Assembly: GCF_023559245.1 (NCBI RefSeq)
Contig: NZ_CP097462.1
Coordinates: forward strand, 2,538,001 to 2,602,000
Direction: 5' to 3'
Length of the DNA: 64,000 nt
From: Sphingomonas sp. KRR8
Lineage (GTDB): Bacteria > Pseudomonadota > Alphaproteobacteria > Sphingomonadales > Sphingomonadaceae
The notes below the pieces were generated by a model. That model was not told the origin of the DNA and did not search any database. It saw nothing but the letters and a program-made list of their open reading frames with translations. Every line of letters starts with the position of its first letter. Within the stretch, counting starts at the first letter, position 1. Shown here one piece after another: positions 26,246 to 37,921 of this stretch. The position numbers were made by a program, and so were the translations under genes.

Positions 26246-28107
26246 TCAGGCCAGCGGAAGCGTCAGCCGCAGGCTGAGCCCGTCACTTTGCCAGTCGCGC
26301 TCTAGCGTCCCCCGATGCTGGCGCACCAGCCGGTCGATCAGCGTCGATCCGAAACCGCTCCGGATCGGCGCTCCGCTGCAGGGGCTGTTCCGCTCCGTCC
26401 AGGTCAGATGAACTTGCGCGGGCGTGTGGTTCTCGTCGAGCGTCCAGCAGACCTCCAGCGCTCCGCCTTCGACGTGCAGGCTTCCATACTTGCACGCGTT
26501 GGTGGTGAGCTCGTGAAGCACCATGCCGACGGTGATCGCGCTCTTGGCGGGAAGCACCACGTCCGGCCCCGTGATGCGGATCTCCTGGGAGCCCATCTCA
26601 TAGGGCCTGAGCTCATTACGGACGAGATCGGTGAGGGATGCGGCGTCGTTGTCGGTGCGAAGCAGGCCATAGGTCGAGGCCAGCGCCATCAGCCGCTCGG
26701 AGAAGTTCTTCTCGAACGTGGCGGCATCGGGTGCGTTGCGCAGCGTTGCGCGCGCCATCGCCTGGATCGTTGCAAGGTTGTTCTTGATACGGTGGTGAAG
26801 CTCGGCGTTGAACAGCTTGAGCTGGTCGTCGGCGTAGCGGCGAGCGGTGATGTCGCGGGAGATGGAGACGATCCGAGAGGGCGCGCCATTTTCGTCGAGG
26901 ATCGGAGAAACGGAAACGTCCCACCACTTGGGCGTGCCCGCGGCGGTGGGGCAGAAGGCCTCGAAGGTCGAATGCTCCCCGCGCGCCGCCCTCACCAGCG
27001 CATCGCGCACGTGCGCGGCGCCCGGCTCGGGCCAGAACTGTTCCCACGGCTTGCCCAGCAGGCGGGTGACGTCGGCGACCTCCATCACGCGTTGCCCATT
27101 GCGGTTCATGAAGCTCACCGTTCCGTCGAGCTCGATCACCTTGATGCAATCGGTTGAGGCGTCGAGCACCGACTGAAGGAAGCGGTCGTTCTCCCGCAGT
27201 GCCGTCTCGCGCGCCTTGTGGTCGGTGATGTCCTCGTCGACGCCGACCATGCGCAGCGGCTTGCCGGTGGACTCCCGCACCACGACCCCGCGGGTGTGGG
27301 TCCAGCGATGGCTTCCGTCGGGCCGGACCATGCGGAACTCGATGTCGTAGTCCCTGGTGCCGGCGAGAGCCTGCTGCAGCGCCTTCTTAACAGGCTCCTG
27401 GTCATGGGATGGACGAGGGCGAAGAAGCCGTCGACGTTCTGGCCGAAGTCCGGGTCGACGCCAGCCATGGCGGCGAGCTTCTCGTCCCATTCCACGGCGC
27501 CGGTGGAGGGGTCCCACTCCCAGCAGGCGATGCATTTCGCCTGCATGGCGAGCTGCAAGCGTTCCTGATTGGCGGTGGCCTTCTGCTCCAGCAGGACCAG
27601 CTCGGTGATGTCGACATTGATCCCGACCAGACGCTCGGGGTGACCGTCCACTCCCAGGATGATCCGACCGCGATCCTGGATCCACAGCATCGAACCATCG
27701 GGACGAAGCATTCGAAACCGGTGATCCACATCCGCGCCGTGCTTCAGCGCCGCCTCGGCGACACTTGCGACCTGGTCCCGGTCGTCCGGGTGGATCGCGC
27801 CGAGCCAGCACTCCAGGGTTGGTTCGGTGCCCGCCGCGAACCCATAAAGGGCGATGGTGGAGGCCGACCATTCAAGCTTCTGGGTTCTGAAGTCGAACGT
27901 GTAGGCGGCGACCTTGCCGGCTTCCTGCGCCAGCCGCAGCCACTCGTGGGCCTGGCGAAGCTGGTCCTCGACGGCACGGCGCTTCGCCATGTCGTCGAGC
28001 AGCGCCTTGAGGATAGGTCCGTCGCCCTCGTCGGCGCGCGTCCGGGTCAGCGCGGCAAGCTGCGCCTCCAGTTCGCGGACGCGGTCGGCGAGGTGCTGAG
28101 TCGTCAC
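26246..28107 (-). pseudogene. PAS-domain HWE/HisKA_2 sensor histidine kinase split by a frameshift
   Basis: Two overlapping frames form one kinase. The 5' part (to about 27406) encodes a coiled-coil start and two PAS/PAC domains (AIHPDDRDQVASV, RFRMLRPDGSMLWIQDRGRII, then WEWDPSTGAVEWDEKLAAM...FFALVHP). The other frame continues QEPVKKALQQALAGTRDYDIEFRMVRPDG, a further PAS domain, the phosphoacceptor box FNAELHHRIKNNLATIQAMARAT and an ATPase domain with ELTTNACKYGSL and GFGSTLIDRL. The break lies at 27405-27406, where one base is missing from the codons for the expected HPDD motif. The sequence reads CCCATGACC where CCCGATGACC is expected. A sequencing error and a true inactivation cannot be told apart here. 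A GTG at 28107 is the likely start. Confidence 0.85.
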
Positions 28108-28177
28108 GACCTCAGGATTAACCAAGCGAACCGTAACTCGCAATCTCGGCCTCAGGTCTAGGCTGGGCCACAGCTCG

Positions 28178-28552
28178 TCAGGGGCGCGGCCGCGACGCTT
28201 TCCAGGCGAGCAGGGCCCAGCCCAGGATCATTGCCGCACCGCCAACCGGAGTCACCGCTCCAAGCCAGCGCGGCGCGCCGAGCGCCATGGCGAACAACGT
28301 GGCCGCGAACAGCGCCGCGCCGCCGCCGAGCAGCCAGCCGGAAAGGCGCACCTCGGTCCGCCCGCTCACGCCCAGCGCCACCGCCAGCACGGCAATCGGC
28401 AAGAGATATTGCACGGCGGTCTGCCACCAGCCGAGCGCTTCGGCATCGAGCCGCCCTTTCAGCGCATGTGCGCCGAACGCACCAAGCATGACCGCCACCG
28501 CGCCAAGCAGCGCGCCGGTCACCACCAGCGGATCACGTCCGCCGGCGCTCAC
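28178..28552 (-). CDS. DUF423 membrane protein
   Basis: The 124-residue protein has four membrane helices and the DUF423 signature: GALLGAVAVMLGAFGAHALKGRL, WWQTAVQYLLPIAVLAVAL, GWLLGGGAALFAATLFAMALG, and VTPVGGAAMILGWALLAWKA. The start is a GTG overlapping the TGA of the succinate-semialdehyde dehydrogenase gene, so translation is probably coupled. Function is unknown. Confidence 0.92.
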   Translation of the reverse strand: MSAGGRDPLVVTGALLGAVAVMLGAFGAHALKGRLDAEALGWWQTAVQYLLPIAVLAVALGVSGRTEVRLSGWLLGGGAALFAATLFAMALGAPRWLGAVTPVGGAAMILGWALLAWKASRPRP

Positions 28553-29988
28553 GCCTGGTGGATGGCCTTGGTCACCTGGTAGCTCTGCAGCCCCTCGGGT
28601 CCGCCTTCGGAGCCGGTGCCCGAATCCTTGATTCCGCCGAAGGGAGCGTCGGCGACCGAGATGGCGAAGGTGTTGATGCCCACCATCCCGCTCTCGATCC
28701 CATCGCCCATCAGGTTGGCGCGGCGGCCATTCTCGGTGAAGACGAAGGCGGCGAGGCCGTATGGCAGGCGATTGGCCTGCTCGAGCGCCTCGTCGTCGCT
28801 GGCGAATGAGCGCATCAGCGCGACCGGGCCGAACGGCTCGTTGTTCATCACGTCCGCCTCGAGCGGCACGTCGGCGAGGACGGTCGGCTGGAAGAAGAAG
28901 CCGGCATCCCCCCGCTCACCGCCCGCAAGCACGCTCGCGCCCTTGGCCTTGGCGTCGTCGACCAGCTGCTGGATGGCGGGCAGGCGGCGCTGGTTGGCGA
29001 GCGGGCCCATGCCGACGCCGGCCTCCATGCCATTGCCGACCTTCACCTGGCGGGCGCGCTCGGCGAAGCCACGCTTGAACGCGTCGTAGATCCCTTCCTG
29101 GACGTAGAAGCGGGTGGGGGAGACGCACACCTGGCCGGCGTTGCGGAATTTCTGTGGAACGACCGCATCCAGGGTCTTTTCCAGGTCGCAATCGTCGAAC
29201 ACTAGCACGGGCGCGTGTCCGCCAAGCTCCATGGTGATTCGCTTCATTCCATCCGCGGCGAGTTTCATCAGATGCTTGCCGACGGGGATGGAGCCGGTGA
29301 AGCTGATCTTGCGGATGACCCGGCTGCCGATCAGCTGGCGGCTGACCGTGTCGGGAACCCCGTGGACCAGCTGGAACACGCCGTTGGGAATGCCGGCATC
29401 GGCCAGCGCCCGGCCCAGCGCGCCGGTGCAGCCCGGCGTTTCCTCGGGCGGTTTGGAAATGACGGTGCAGCCCGCCGCGAGCGCCGCCGCGACCTTCTTG
29501 GCGAGAAGGTAGATCGGGAAATTCCACGGCGTGAAGGTAGCGGTCGGGCCGACCGGCTGCGGAATCACGATCGAGCGCTGGCCGGCCGGGCGAACCAGCA
29601 CGCGGCCGTAGGAGCGCTTGGCCTCCTCGGCATAATAATCGAACAGCTGCGCCGCGCCGTAGACCTCGCCGATCGCCTCGGGCAGCGGCTTTCCCTGCTC
29701 CTGGGTGAGGAGCGCGCCGATTGCCGGCGCCCGTTCGCGCAGCAGAGCGGCGGCCTTGTGGAGGATCGCACCGCGCGCCTCGACATCGGTCGCGCGCCAG
29801 GCGGGCCAGGCGCGGTCGGCCGCCGCCAATGCTTCCTCAAGGTCGGCGGTGGACGCGAGCGGCACTTCGCCGATCGTATCGCCGGTAGCCGGGTTGATCA
29901 CGGCTGCGGCATCGGCTTGCTCGCCGGCGCGCCAGCTGCCGTCGATGAAGAGCTTGAGGTCGGCGTCGTAGGTGGCGGTGTCGGTCAT
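28549..29988 (-). CDS. gabD: NAD(P)-dependent succinate-semialdehyde dehydrogenase
   Basis: The 479-residue protein is an aldehyde dehydrogenase of the GabD group. It has FTPWNFPIYLLAKKVAAALAAGCTVISKPPEETPGC (cofactor binding), SFTGSIPVGKHLMKLAA, the catalytic Glu in ELGGHAPVLVFDDCDLEK, and the catalytic Cys in FRNAGQVCVSPTRFYVQ. It oxidises succinate semialdehyde to succinate in the GABA shunt; related aldehydes are possible substrates. The DUF423 gene overlaps its stop. No gabT is in the window. Confidence 0.9.
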   Translation of the reverse strand: MTDTATYDADLKLFIDGSWRAGEQADAAAVINPATGDTIGEVPLASTADLEEALAAADRAWPAWRATDVEARGAILHKAAALLRERAPAIGALLTQEQGKPLPEAIGEVYGAAQLFDYYAEEAKRSYGRVLVRPAGQRSIVIPQPVGPTATFTPWNFPIYLLAKKVAAALAAGCTVISKPPEETPGCTGALGRALADAGIPNGVFQLVHGVPDTVSRQLIGSRVIRKISFTGSIPVGKHLMKLAADGMKRITMELGGHAPVLVFDDCDLEKTLDAVVPQKFRNAGQVCVSPTRFYVQEGIYDAFKRGFAERARQVKVGNGMEAGVGMGPLANQRRLPAIQQLVDDAKAKGASVLAGGERGDAGFFFQPTVLADVPLEADVMNNEPFGPVALMRSFASDDEALEQANRLPYGLAAFVFTENGRRANLMGDGIESGMVGINTFAISVADAPFGGIKDSGTGSEGGPEGLQSYQVTKAIHQA

Positions 29989-30039
29989 GGGGACGATCTA
30001 GGCCTCCCGATGCCCCCCGCCAAGCCCGTTCGCTGGGGC

Positions 30040-30291
30040 TCAATCCACCGTCGGCGGCGGGTCGAGGAACAGGCCGCCGGCCTCGTTCCCCAAGGTCCAC
30101 TGGATGCGGGCGAGCACGGTTTCGCCCTTTTCCAGGCGCAATTCGATCTCGTCCCCTTCATGAAGATCGTCGAAGTGCTCCAGCCGGAACCCCCGCGCGG
30201 AGACATCCTTGACGGTCACCTTCGACTGATGCCCGTCTCGGGCGACGAGGATGGCCGGATACTCAACCCCGACCCGCGGTCCACGCGTCAT
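30040..30291 (-). CDS. PilZ domain protein
   Basis: The 83-residue protein MTRGPRVGVEYPAILVARDG... contains VKDVSARGFRLEHFDDLHEGDEIELRLEKGETVLARIQWTLGNEAGGLF, the PilZ beta-barrel with the (D/N)xSxxG motif (DVSARG). The upstream RxxxR arm is shortened to R3...R6, so c-di-GMP binding is uncertain. Small single-domain PilZ proteins are abundant in sphingomonads. The start at 30291 is preferred over an upstream in-frame start. Confidence 0.85.
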   Translation of the reverse strand: MTRGPRVGVEYPAILVARDGHQSKVTVKDVSARGFRLEHFDDLHEGDEIELRLEKGETVLARIQWTLGNEAGGLFLDPPPTVD

Positions 30292-30719
30292 TCCTGCTCC
30301 ATACGCTTGGCGGAGAACGAACAACCCCGCGATGTCGTTCGGGATTAATCATAATTTAAGCTGAAGCGAAAGCCTCTGTGATCAGCTAGCTTGACACTTC
30401 TGCGGCGTCGCTTGTCTCTGGGGAGGTGCTGCGCTAAAGGCGCGCCTGCCTGACGGGTGGTGAAATCCGCGGGCAGCCCGTTCCTTCGGCGTGCTCACCG
30501 GGCCTTTTTGAGGCCCTCGCCAGCATGCAGGCCGCCCGGCATCAAGCTGGCGGCCCCCTCGGTCCCGGGCTGTTCGTGCTTCGCCGTTCGTCCGGTGCTT
30601 CGTCCGGCATGGTGCCGGCGGAGCCTTGGACCCAACGCTTGCCAGGTCCGCCAGATGGAAAGCCGACCGCTGTTGGTCCGGCTGGCGGCAAACCGACCGA
30701 GCACGAAAGAAAGAATCTC
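30292..30719. other. Intergenic region and probable rpsA leader
   Basis: About 430 bp lie between pilZ and rpsA. The left part is locally AT-rich (30345-30360). A TTGACA hexamer at 30391-30396 could be a -35 element facing rpsA, though the matching -10 (near 30414) is weak. A short hairpin GGGCCT-TTTT-GAGGCCC lies around 30500-30516. The remainder, 30520-30719, looks like a long GC-rich untranslated leader, which would fit S1 autoregulation, but I see no known regulatory motif. Confidence 0.5.
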
Positions 30720-32435
30720 ATGGCCACTGCGGCTTTTCCGACCCGCGACGATTTCGCGGCAATGCTCAATGAATCGCTTGGCGGCGAGAACGAGGCCTTC
30801 GAGGGCCGCGTCGTCAAGGGCACCGTCACCGGGATCGAGAACGACCTGGCGGTGATCGACGTCGGCCTCAAGAGCGAAGGCCGGGTTCCCCTGCGTGAGT
30901 TCGCCCTCCCCGGCCAGAAGGCCGAGTTGAAGGTCGGCGACGAAGTCGAGGTGTTCGTCGACCGGGTCGAGAACGCCAACGGCGAAGCGATGCTCAGCCG
31001 CGACCGCGCCCGCCGCGAAGCCGCCTGGGACAAGCTTGAAAAGGAATTCGAGGCCGGCAACCGCGTCGACGGCGTGATCTTCGGCCGCGTCAAGGGCGGC
31101 TTCACTGTCGACCTCGGCGGCGCCGTGGCGTTCCTGCCCGGCAGCCAGGTCGACATCCGCCCGGTCCGCGACGTCCAGCCGCTGATGGATCTGCCGCAGC
31201 CCTTCCAGGTGCTGAAGATGGATCGCCGCCGCGGCAACATCGTCGTCTCGCGCCGCGCTATTCTGGAAGAGACCCGCGCCGAGCAGCGTTCGGGCCTGAT
31301 CCAGAGCCTGGCCGAAGAGCAGGTGATCGAGGGCGTGGTGAAGAACATCACCGACTACGGCGCCTTCGTGGATCTCGGCGGCATCGACGGCCTGCTGCAC
31401 GTCACCGACATCAGCTACAAGCGCGTCAACCACCCGTCGGAAGTGCTCAACATCGGCGACACGGTGAAGGTGCAGATCGTCCGCATCAACCGTGAGACCC
31501 AGCGCATCAGCCTCGGCATGAAGCAGCTCGAAAGCGATCCGTGGGAGGGCGCCGCTGCCAAGTATCCGATCGAGGGTACCTTCCGCGGCCGCGTCACCAA
31601 CATCACCGAATATGGCGCCTTCGTCGAACTGGAGCCGGGCATCGAAGGCCTGGTCCACGTCTCGGAGATGAGCTGGACCAAGAAGAACGTCCACCCGGGC
31701 AAGATCGTCAGCACCTCGCAGGAGGTGGACGTCAAGGTGCTCGAGGTCGATCAGGAGAAGCGCCGGATCTCGCTCGGCCTCAAGCAGGCCCAGAGCAATC
31801 CGTGGCACGATTTCGCGGACAAGCACCCGGTGGGCTCGACCGTCGAAGGCGAAGTCAAGAACGCGACCGAGTTCGGCCTGTTCGTCGGCCTCGACGGCGA
31901 CGTCGATGGCATGGTCCACATGTCGGACATCGCCTGGGGCGTGTCGGGCGAGGAAGCGCTGCAGCTGCATCACAAGGGTGAGCGGGTGCAGGCGGTCGTT
32001 CTCGACGTCGACGTCGAGAAGGAGCGCATCAGCCTCGGCATGAAGCAGCTCGAGCGCGGCGGCGTGGCCGTCGGCGGCGGCACCGGCAGCGGCGCCAACA
32101 AGGGCGAGACGGTCACCGTCACCGTCCTCGAGGTCCGCGACGGCGGCCTGGAAGTGCAGATCGGCGACGATGGCGCGACCGGCTTCATCAAGCGCAACGA
32201 TCTTGGCCGCGACCGCGACGAGCAGCGTCCGGAGCGGTTCCAGGTCGGCCAGAAGTTCGACGCCCTGGTCACCGGCTACGACCGGTCCAAGAAGCCGACC
32301 TTCTCGATCAAGGCGCTGCAGATCGCCGAAGAGAAGCAGGCGGTCGCCCAGTACGGTTCGAGCGACAGCGGCGCGAGCCTTGGTGACATCCTTGGCCAGG
32401 CGCTCAAGGAAGCTCAGGGCAAGACCAAGAAGTAA
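30720..32435 (+). CDS. rpsA: 30S ribosomal protein S1
   Basis: The 571-residue protein has six S1 RNA-binding domains. The first two are degenerate (FEGRVVKGTVTGIENDLAVIDVGLKSEGRVPL; VDGVIFGRVKGGFTVDLGGAVAFLPGSQVD). Four canonical repeats follow, such as KNITDYGAFVDLGGIDGLLHVTDISYKRVNHPSEVL and TNITEYGAFVELEPGIEGLVHVSEMSW. It binds mRNA at the ribosome for initiation. The conserved start MATAAFPTRDDFAAMLNES fixes the ATG at 30720, although the frame is open further upstream. A strong terminator follows, then ihfB, the standard rpsA-ihfB pair. Confidence 0.97.
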   Translation: MATAAFPTRDDFAAMLNESLGGENEAFEGRVVKGTVTGIENDLAVIDVGLKSEGRVPLREFALPGQKAELKVGDEVEVFVDRVENANGEAMLSRDRARREAAWDKLEKEFEAGNRVDGVIFGRVKGGFTVDLGGAVAFLPGSQVDIRPVRDVQPLMDLPQPFQVLKMDRRRGNIVVSRRAILEETRAEQRSGLIQSLAEEQVIEGVVKNITDYGAFVDLGGIDGLLHVTDISYKRVNHPSEVLNIGDTVKVQIVRINRETQRISLGMKQLESDPWEGAAAKYPIEGTFRGRVTNITEYGAFVELEPGIEGLVHVSEMSWTKKNVHPGKIVSTSQEVDVKVLEVDQEKRRISLGLKQAQSNPWHDFADKHPVGSTVEGEVKNATEFGLFVGLDGDVDGMVHMSDIAWGVSGEEALQLHHKGERVQAVVLDVDVEKERISLGMKQLERGGVAVGGGTGSGANKGETVTVTVLEVRDGGLEVQIGDDGATGFIKRNDLGRDRDEQRPERFQVGQKFDALVTGYDRSKKPTFSIKALQIAEEKQAVAQYGSSDSGASLGDILGQALKEAQGKTKK

Positions 32436-32440
32436 GCGAC

Positions 32441-32477
32441 AGGGTGCGCCGCATGCGAGTGCGGCGCGCCCTTTCTT
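32441..32477 (+). terminator. Terminator after rpsA
   Basis: A 13-bp stem AGGGTGCGCCGCA/TGCGGCGCGCCCT (one T-G pair) with a short loop is followed by TTCTT. It begins six bases after the rpsA stop. Confidence 0.85.
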
Positions 32478-32583
32478 CCGGCCGGCGGGCAATGGCTTGC
32501 GCGGCCGGAAATTTCCTGACAGCTTGCCCGATGCCGGGTAAGCGTTTCTTTTCTGGGCAAAGAACCGAAGACGAGGACGGCGA

Positions 32584-32886
32584 ATGATCCGGTCGGAACT
32601 GGTCAACAAGCTGTGTGGAGATTTCCCGGACCTTACCCAGCGTGAGGTCGAGACCGTGGTCGCGGCCCTGTTCGACTCCATCACGGAGCAGCTGGCCGAC
32701 AATGGCCGGGTCGAGCTTCGCGGCTTCGGGGCCTTCTCGACGCGCCAGCGCGACGCCCGGGTCGGCCGCAATCCGCGCACCGGGGCCAGCGTCGATGTCG
32801 ACGCCAAGTGCGTTCCCTATTTCAAGCCGGGCAAGGAGATGCGTGAGCGTCTCAACCTGTCCGAGGTGACGGCCGAGGCCGAGTAA
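32584..32886 (+). CDS. ihfB: Integration host factor subunit beta
   Basis: The 100-residue protein [51 protein letters not shown]... is a bacterial HU/IHF-type DNA-bending protein. The DNA-contacting arm reads [33 protein letters not shown]. The MIRSELVxKL start and the RNPRTG hairpin fit IhfB rather than HU. It bends DNA as a heterodimer with IhfA. It sits about 110 bp after the rpsA terminator, in the usual rpsA-ihfB order. Confidence 0.94.
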   Translation: MIRSELVNKLCGDFPDLTQREVETVVAALFDSITEQLADNGRVELRGFGAFSTRQRDARVGRNPRTGASVDVDAKCVPYFKPGKEMRERLNLSEVTAEAE

Positions 32887-32931
32887 CCAGCGCTTGACCA
32901 GCGCGGCGCCGCTGCCGATGAGCACAGCCGT

Positions 32932-33016
32932 GCGGGCGTGGCGGAACGGTAGACGCTGGAGACTTAAAATCTTCTGTCCTTGAGGCGTGCGGGTTCGAGT
33001 CCCGCCGCCCGCACCA
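32932..33016 (+). tRNA. tRNA-Leu (anticodon TAA)
   Basis: The 85-nt class II tRNA has acceptor arms GCGGGCG/CGCCCGC, an anticodon stem GGAGA/TCTTC around loop CTTAAAA (anticodon TAA), an extra arm (TGTCCTTGAGGCG), a T arm CGGG-TTCGAGT-CCCG and an encoded CCA. It reads UUA/UUG, which are rare in this GC-rich genome. Confidence 0.96.
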
Positions 33017-33195
33017 CCATGACGGGAGCGCTGCCGCGCGCCCGGCAAAGCGGGAACCGCGCCGGTCGGCGCCGCCCGCTCCCCACTTCATCAAGCCAGC
33101 GAACCGTTCCCCTTGTCCCGGCTCGGGACGCGCGGACCCACATCCCATCGCAGACGTAATTGCCGAAATGGTAAACGTCGCGTTAGGAATTGCGC

Positions 33196-33360
33196 ATGCG
33201 TCCACTTGTCCGCCTGTCCGCACCCGCCCAGTTCGGCCGGGGCCGTGCCTTCACCCTGGCCCTGCCACAGCCGCGGGCGATCACGCTTTCGGCTGACGCA
33301 AGGCTGTTCCTGACGGCTTATGCGGCCGCGTTCGTGGTGGTGTCGGCCTGGATCTCTTAA
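33196..33360 (+). CDS. Small membrane protein, 54 residues
   Basis: An ATG at 33196 opens MRPLVRLSAPAQFGRGRAFTLALPQPRAITLSADARLFLTAYAAAFVVVSAWIS (given in part here as the features: basic N-terminal half, one C-terminal hydrophobic helix LFLTAYAAAFVVVSAWI). The GGAATTG ahead of the ATG is a weak ribosome site. The frame shows strong third-position GC, and the stop overlaps the stop of the convergent MFS gene. It lacks a recognisable family; a small tail-anchored protein is the most likely reading. Confidence 0.55.
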   Translation: MRPLVRLSAPAQFGRGRAFTLALPQPRAITLSADARLFLTAYAAAFVVVSAWIS

Positions 33361-34670
33361 TCGCAGGCGAGGTGGAGCTTCCAGCCTAGCCAGGCTGAAA
33401 CCACCGTCCCCGCCGAGACCAGCAGCAGCGTTCCGGCGATCGACACGCCCAGCCAGGTCAGGCCCAGCAGCAGCACGGCGCCAAGCACCATCGCCCCGGC
33501 ATTGACGATATTGTTCGCCGCGACCGTCCGCGCTGTCTCCGACTTTGGCACGGTGGTGGTCAGGAACGCGTAGAGCGGCACCACGAACATGCCGCCCGCG
33601 ACCGCCACCCCGAACAGGGTCGCGATGACCCACCAGGCCTTCTTGTTCGTCAGGAAGACCGACACGTCGATCAGCGACCCCGAACCTTGCGGCCAGGTGC
33701 GCGCCAACAGGTAGAGCACGAACACGAACGCGCCCATCAGCAGCGCCGAGGCAGGTGCGAAGCGCGCCGACACCTCTCCCTTGAGCAGGCGGTTGATCAC
33801 CAGCGATCCTACCGCCACCCCGACCGAGAAGATGGCCAGGAACAGGGTCGCGACACTCTGGCTCCCGTTGAACACATTCTTGACCAGTGGCGGGAATTGC
33901 GCGGCGAGCACGGCGCCGATCGCCCAGAAGAAGCTGATCGCCATGATCGCCAGGAACAGGCGCGGGATGTGCAGGGTAGCGCGGACCAGCCGGATCGACG
34001 CGCGCAGGATGTGCCAGTCGAGCCCGCGTGCCGGAAAGCCCTCGTCCTCCGGCTCGTCGACCGGCGGGGCGGGCGGCACGAACTGCCCAGCGATACGCCC
34101 GAGCACCGCCACCACCAGCACGCCCGCCGCGGCCAGGCCCGCATGGTAGCTGCCGTCCGACTGCTCGACGACCAGGATGCCGCCCAGGATGGTCCCGCCC
34201 AGGATGGCGATGTAGGTGCCGGCTTCGACCAGGCCCGTTCCGCCGAGCACCTCGTCCGCCTCCAGGTGCTGGGGCAGGAGGGCATATTTGATGGGTCCGA
34301 AAAAGGTCGAGTGGACCCCCATGGCGGTCAGCGCGACCAGCATCAGCGGGACGTTGTGGAGCATCAGGCCGCCGGCGCCGACGAGCATGATCCCGATCTC
34401 GGCATTCTTCACGGCGCGCACGATCCGGGTCTTGTCGATCGCGTCGGCCAACTGTCCCGACAGTGCCGAAAGCAGGAAGAAGGGCAGGATGAACAGCCCG
34501 CCGGCGATGGCGCTGAACGCCGCTTCCTGCGCTTCGGACCGATACACGCCGTAGATCACCAGCATGATCATGGCCGTACGAAAAAGGTTGTCGTTGAAGG
34601 CGTTGCAGAACTGCGTGACGAACAGTGGCAGGAAGCGCCGCGAACGCAGCAGATGGGTAACATTCTGCAT
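33357..34670 (-). CDS. MFS transporter of the LplT/lysophospholipid type
   Basis: The 437-residue protein has twelve predicted membrane segments. The N-terminus SRRFLPLFVTQFCNAFNDNLFRTAMIMLV is the conserved start of LplT and the MFS half of Aas-type proteins, which flip lysophospholipids across the inner membrane. GGLFILPFFLLSALSGQLADAIDKTRIVRAVK contains the MFS loop motif A. The ATG at 34670 gives this family start; upstream in-frame sequence has no membrane character. There is no fused acyltransferase/synthetase. It is divergent from pgsA, also a phospholipid gene. Confidence 0.88.
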   Translation of the reverse strand: MQNVTHLLRSRRFLPLFVTQFCNAFNDNLFRTAMIMLVIYGVYRSEAQEAAFSAIAGGLFILPFFLLSALSGQLADAIDKTRIVRAVKNAEIGIMLVGAGGLMLHNVPLMLVALTAMGVHSTFFGPIKYALLPQHLEADEVLGGTGLVEAGTYIAILGGTILGGILVVEQSDGSYHAGLAAAGVLVVAVLGRIAGQFVPPAPPVDEPEDEGFPARGLDWHILRASIRLVRATLHIPRLFLAIMAISFFWAIGAVLAAQFPPLVKNVFNGSQSVATLFLAIFSVGVAVGSLVINRLLKGEVSARFAPASALLMGAFVFVLYLLARTWPQGSGSLIDVSVFLTNKKAWWVIATLFGVAVAGGMFVVPLYAFLTTTVPKSETARTVAANNIVNAGAMVLGAVLLLGLTWLGVSIAGTLLLVSAGTVVSAWLGWKLHLACD

Positions 34671-34764
34671 CACGGCGGTAGGGAAACTCCAACGCAGGGG
34701 CAAACGGCAGTGGCGCCGGCATAGCCAGCTTTGCGGGTCGAACCAAACGCTATAACAAAGGGCG

Positions 34765-35331
34765 GTGCTGTCGCTTCCAAACCTGCTGACCTTGTCCCGC
34801 ATCCTGGCGGTGCCGATCCTCGTCTTCCTGCTGTGGCGTCCGGTTCCGGTCGACTATCTGGTCACCTTCGTTCTTTACTGCATTGTCGGCATCACCGACT
34901 ATTTCGACGGCTATCTTGCCCGCGCGAATGGGCAGATCAGCCGGCTTGGCCAGTTTCTCGACCCGATCGCGGACAAGATCATGATCGCCGCCGTGATCGT
35001 GATGCTGATCTCGACCCGCCATGCGAGCGAGGATCCGATCATTGCCGGCATCCACATCCTGCCCGCGCTGACCATCCTGCTGCGCGAGATCATCGTCTCG
35101 GGCCTGCGCGAGTTCCTGGCGCCGCTGCACGTCTCGGTTCCCGTCAGCCAGCTGGCCAAGTGGAAAACGACCTTCCAGCTGGTGTCGCTGGGCGCGTTGA
35201 TCCTCGCGGGCGGCGTGCCCCACGCGCCGTGGATCCACACGGTCGGGCTGTTCAGCCTGTGGGCGGCCGCGCTGCTGACGCTGTTCACGGGCTGGGACTA
35301 TCTGCGCCTCGGCCTCAGGCACATGGATTGA
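34765..35331 (+). CDS. pgsA: CDP-diacylglycerol-glycerol-3-phosphate 3-phosphatidyltransferase
   Basis: The 188-residue membrane enzyme makes phosphatidylglycerol phosphate from CDP-diacylglycerol and glycerol-3-phosphate. The CDP-alcohol phosphotransferase motif D-G-x2-A-R-x8-G-x3-D-x3-D is visible in GITDYFDGYLARANGQISRLGQFLDPIADKIM. MLSLPNLLTLSRILAVPILVFLLW is the standard PgsA start, from a GTG codon. It is divergent from the LplT-like transporter; the two genes may share control of membrane lipid supply. Confidence 0.95.
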   Translation: MLSLPNLLTLSRILAVPILVFLLWRPVPVDYLVTFVLYCIVGITDYFDGYLARANGQISRLGQFLDPIADKIMIAAVIVMLISTRHASEDPIIAGIHILPALTILLREIIVSGLREFLAPLHVSVPVSQLAKWKTTFQLVSLGALILAGGVPHAPWIHTVGLFSLWAAALLTLFTGWDYLRLGLRHMD

Positions 35332-37868
<2,537 letters not shown>

Positions 37869-37888
37869 GCTTCTGGCATGATGTGAGG

Positions 37889-37920
37889 AGGGCTCGGAGG
37901 CACATGCCTCCGGGCCCTTT
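37889..37920. terminator. Bidirectional terminator between katG and oxyR
   Basis: A 13-bp stem (AGGGCTCGGAGGC and GCCTCCGGGCCCT, one wobble pair) with an ACAT loop ends in TTT on the katG side. It lies 20 bp after the katG stop and just before the end of the convergent oxyR gene. Confidence 0.85.
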
Positions 37921-37921
37921 C

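Noticed and set aside
27400..27415. Programmed frameshift in the histidine kinase
   Set aside because: There is no slippery heptamer or downstream structure at the break; a deleted base fits better.
30495..32807. 770-residue frame antisense to rpsA
   Set aside because: The codon structure and domains of rpsA explain the opposite strand; high GC leaves antisense frames open.
33017..33195. Gene between tRNA-Leu and the 33196 small ORF
   Set aside because: No frame with a start, ribosome site and protein-like composition was seen.
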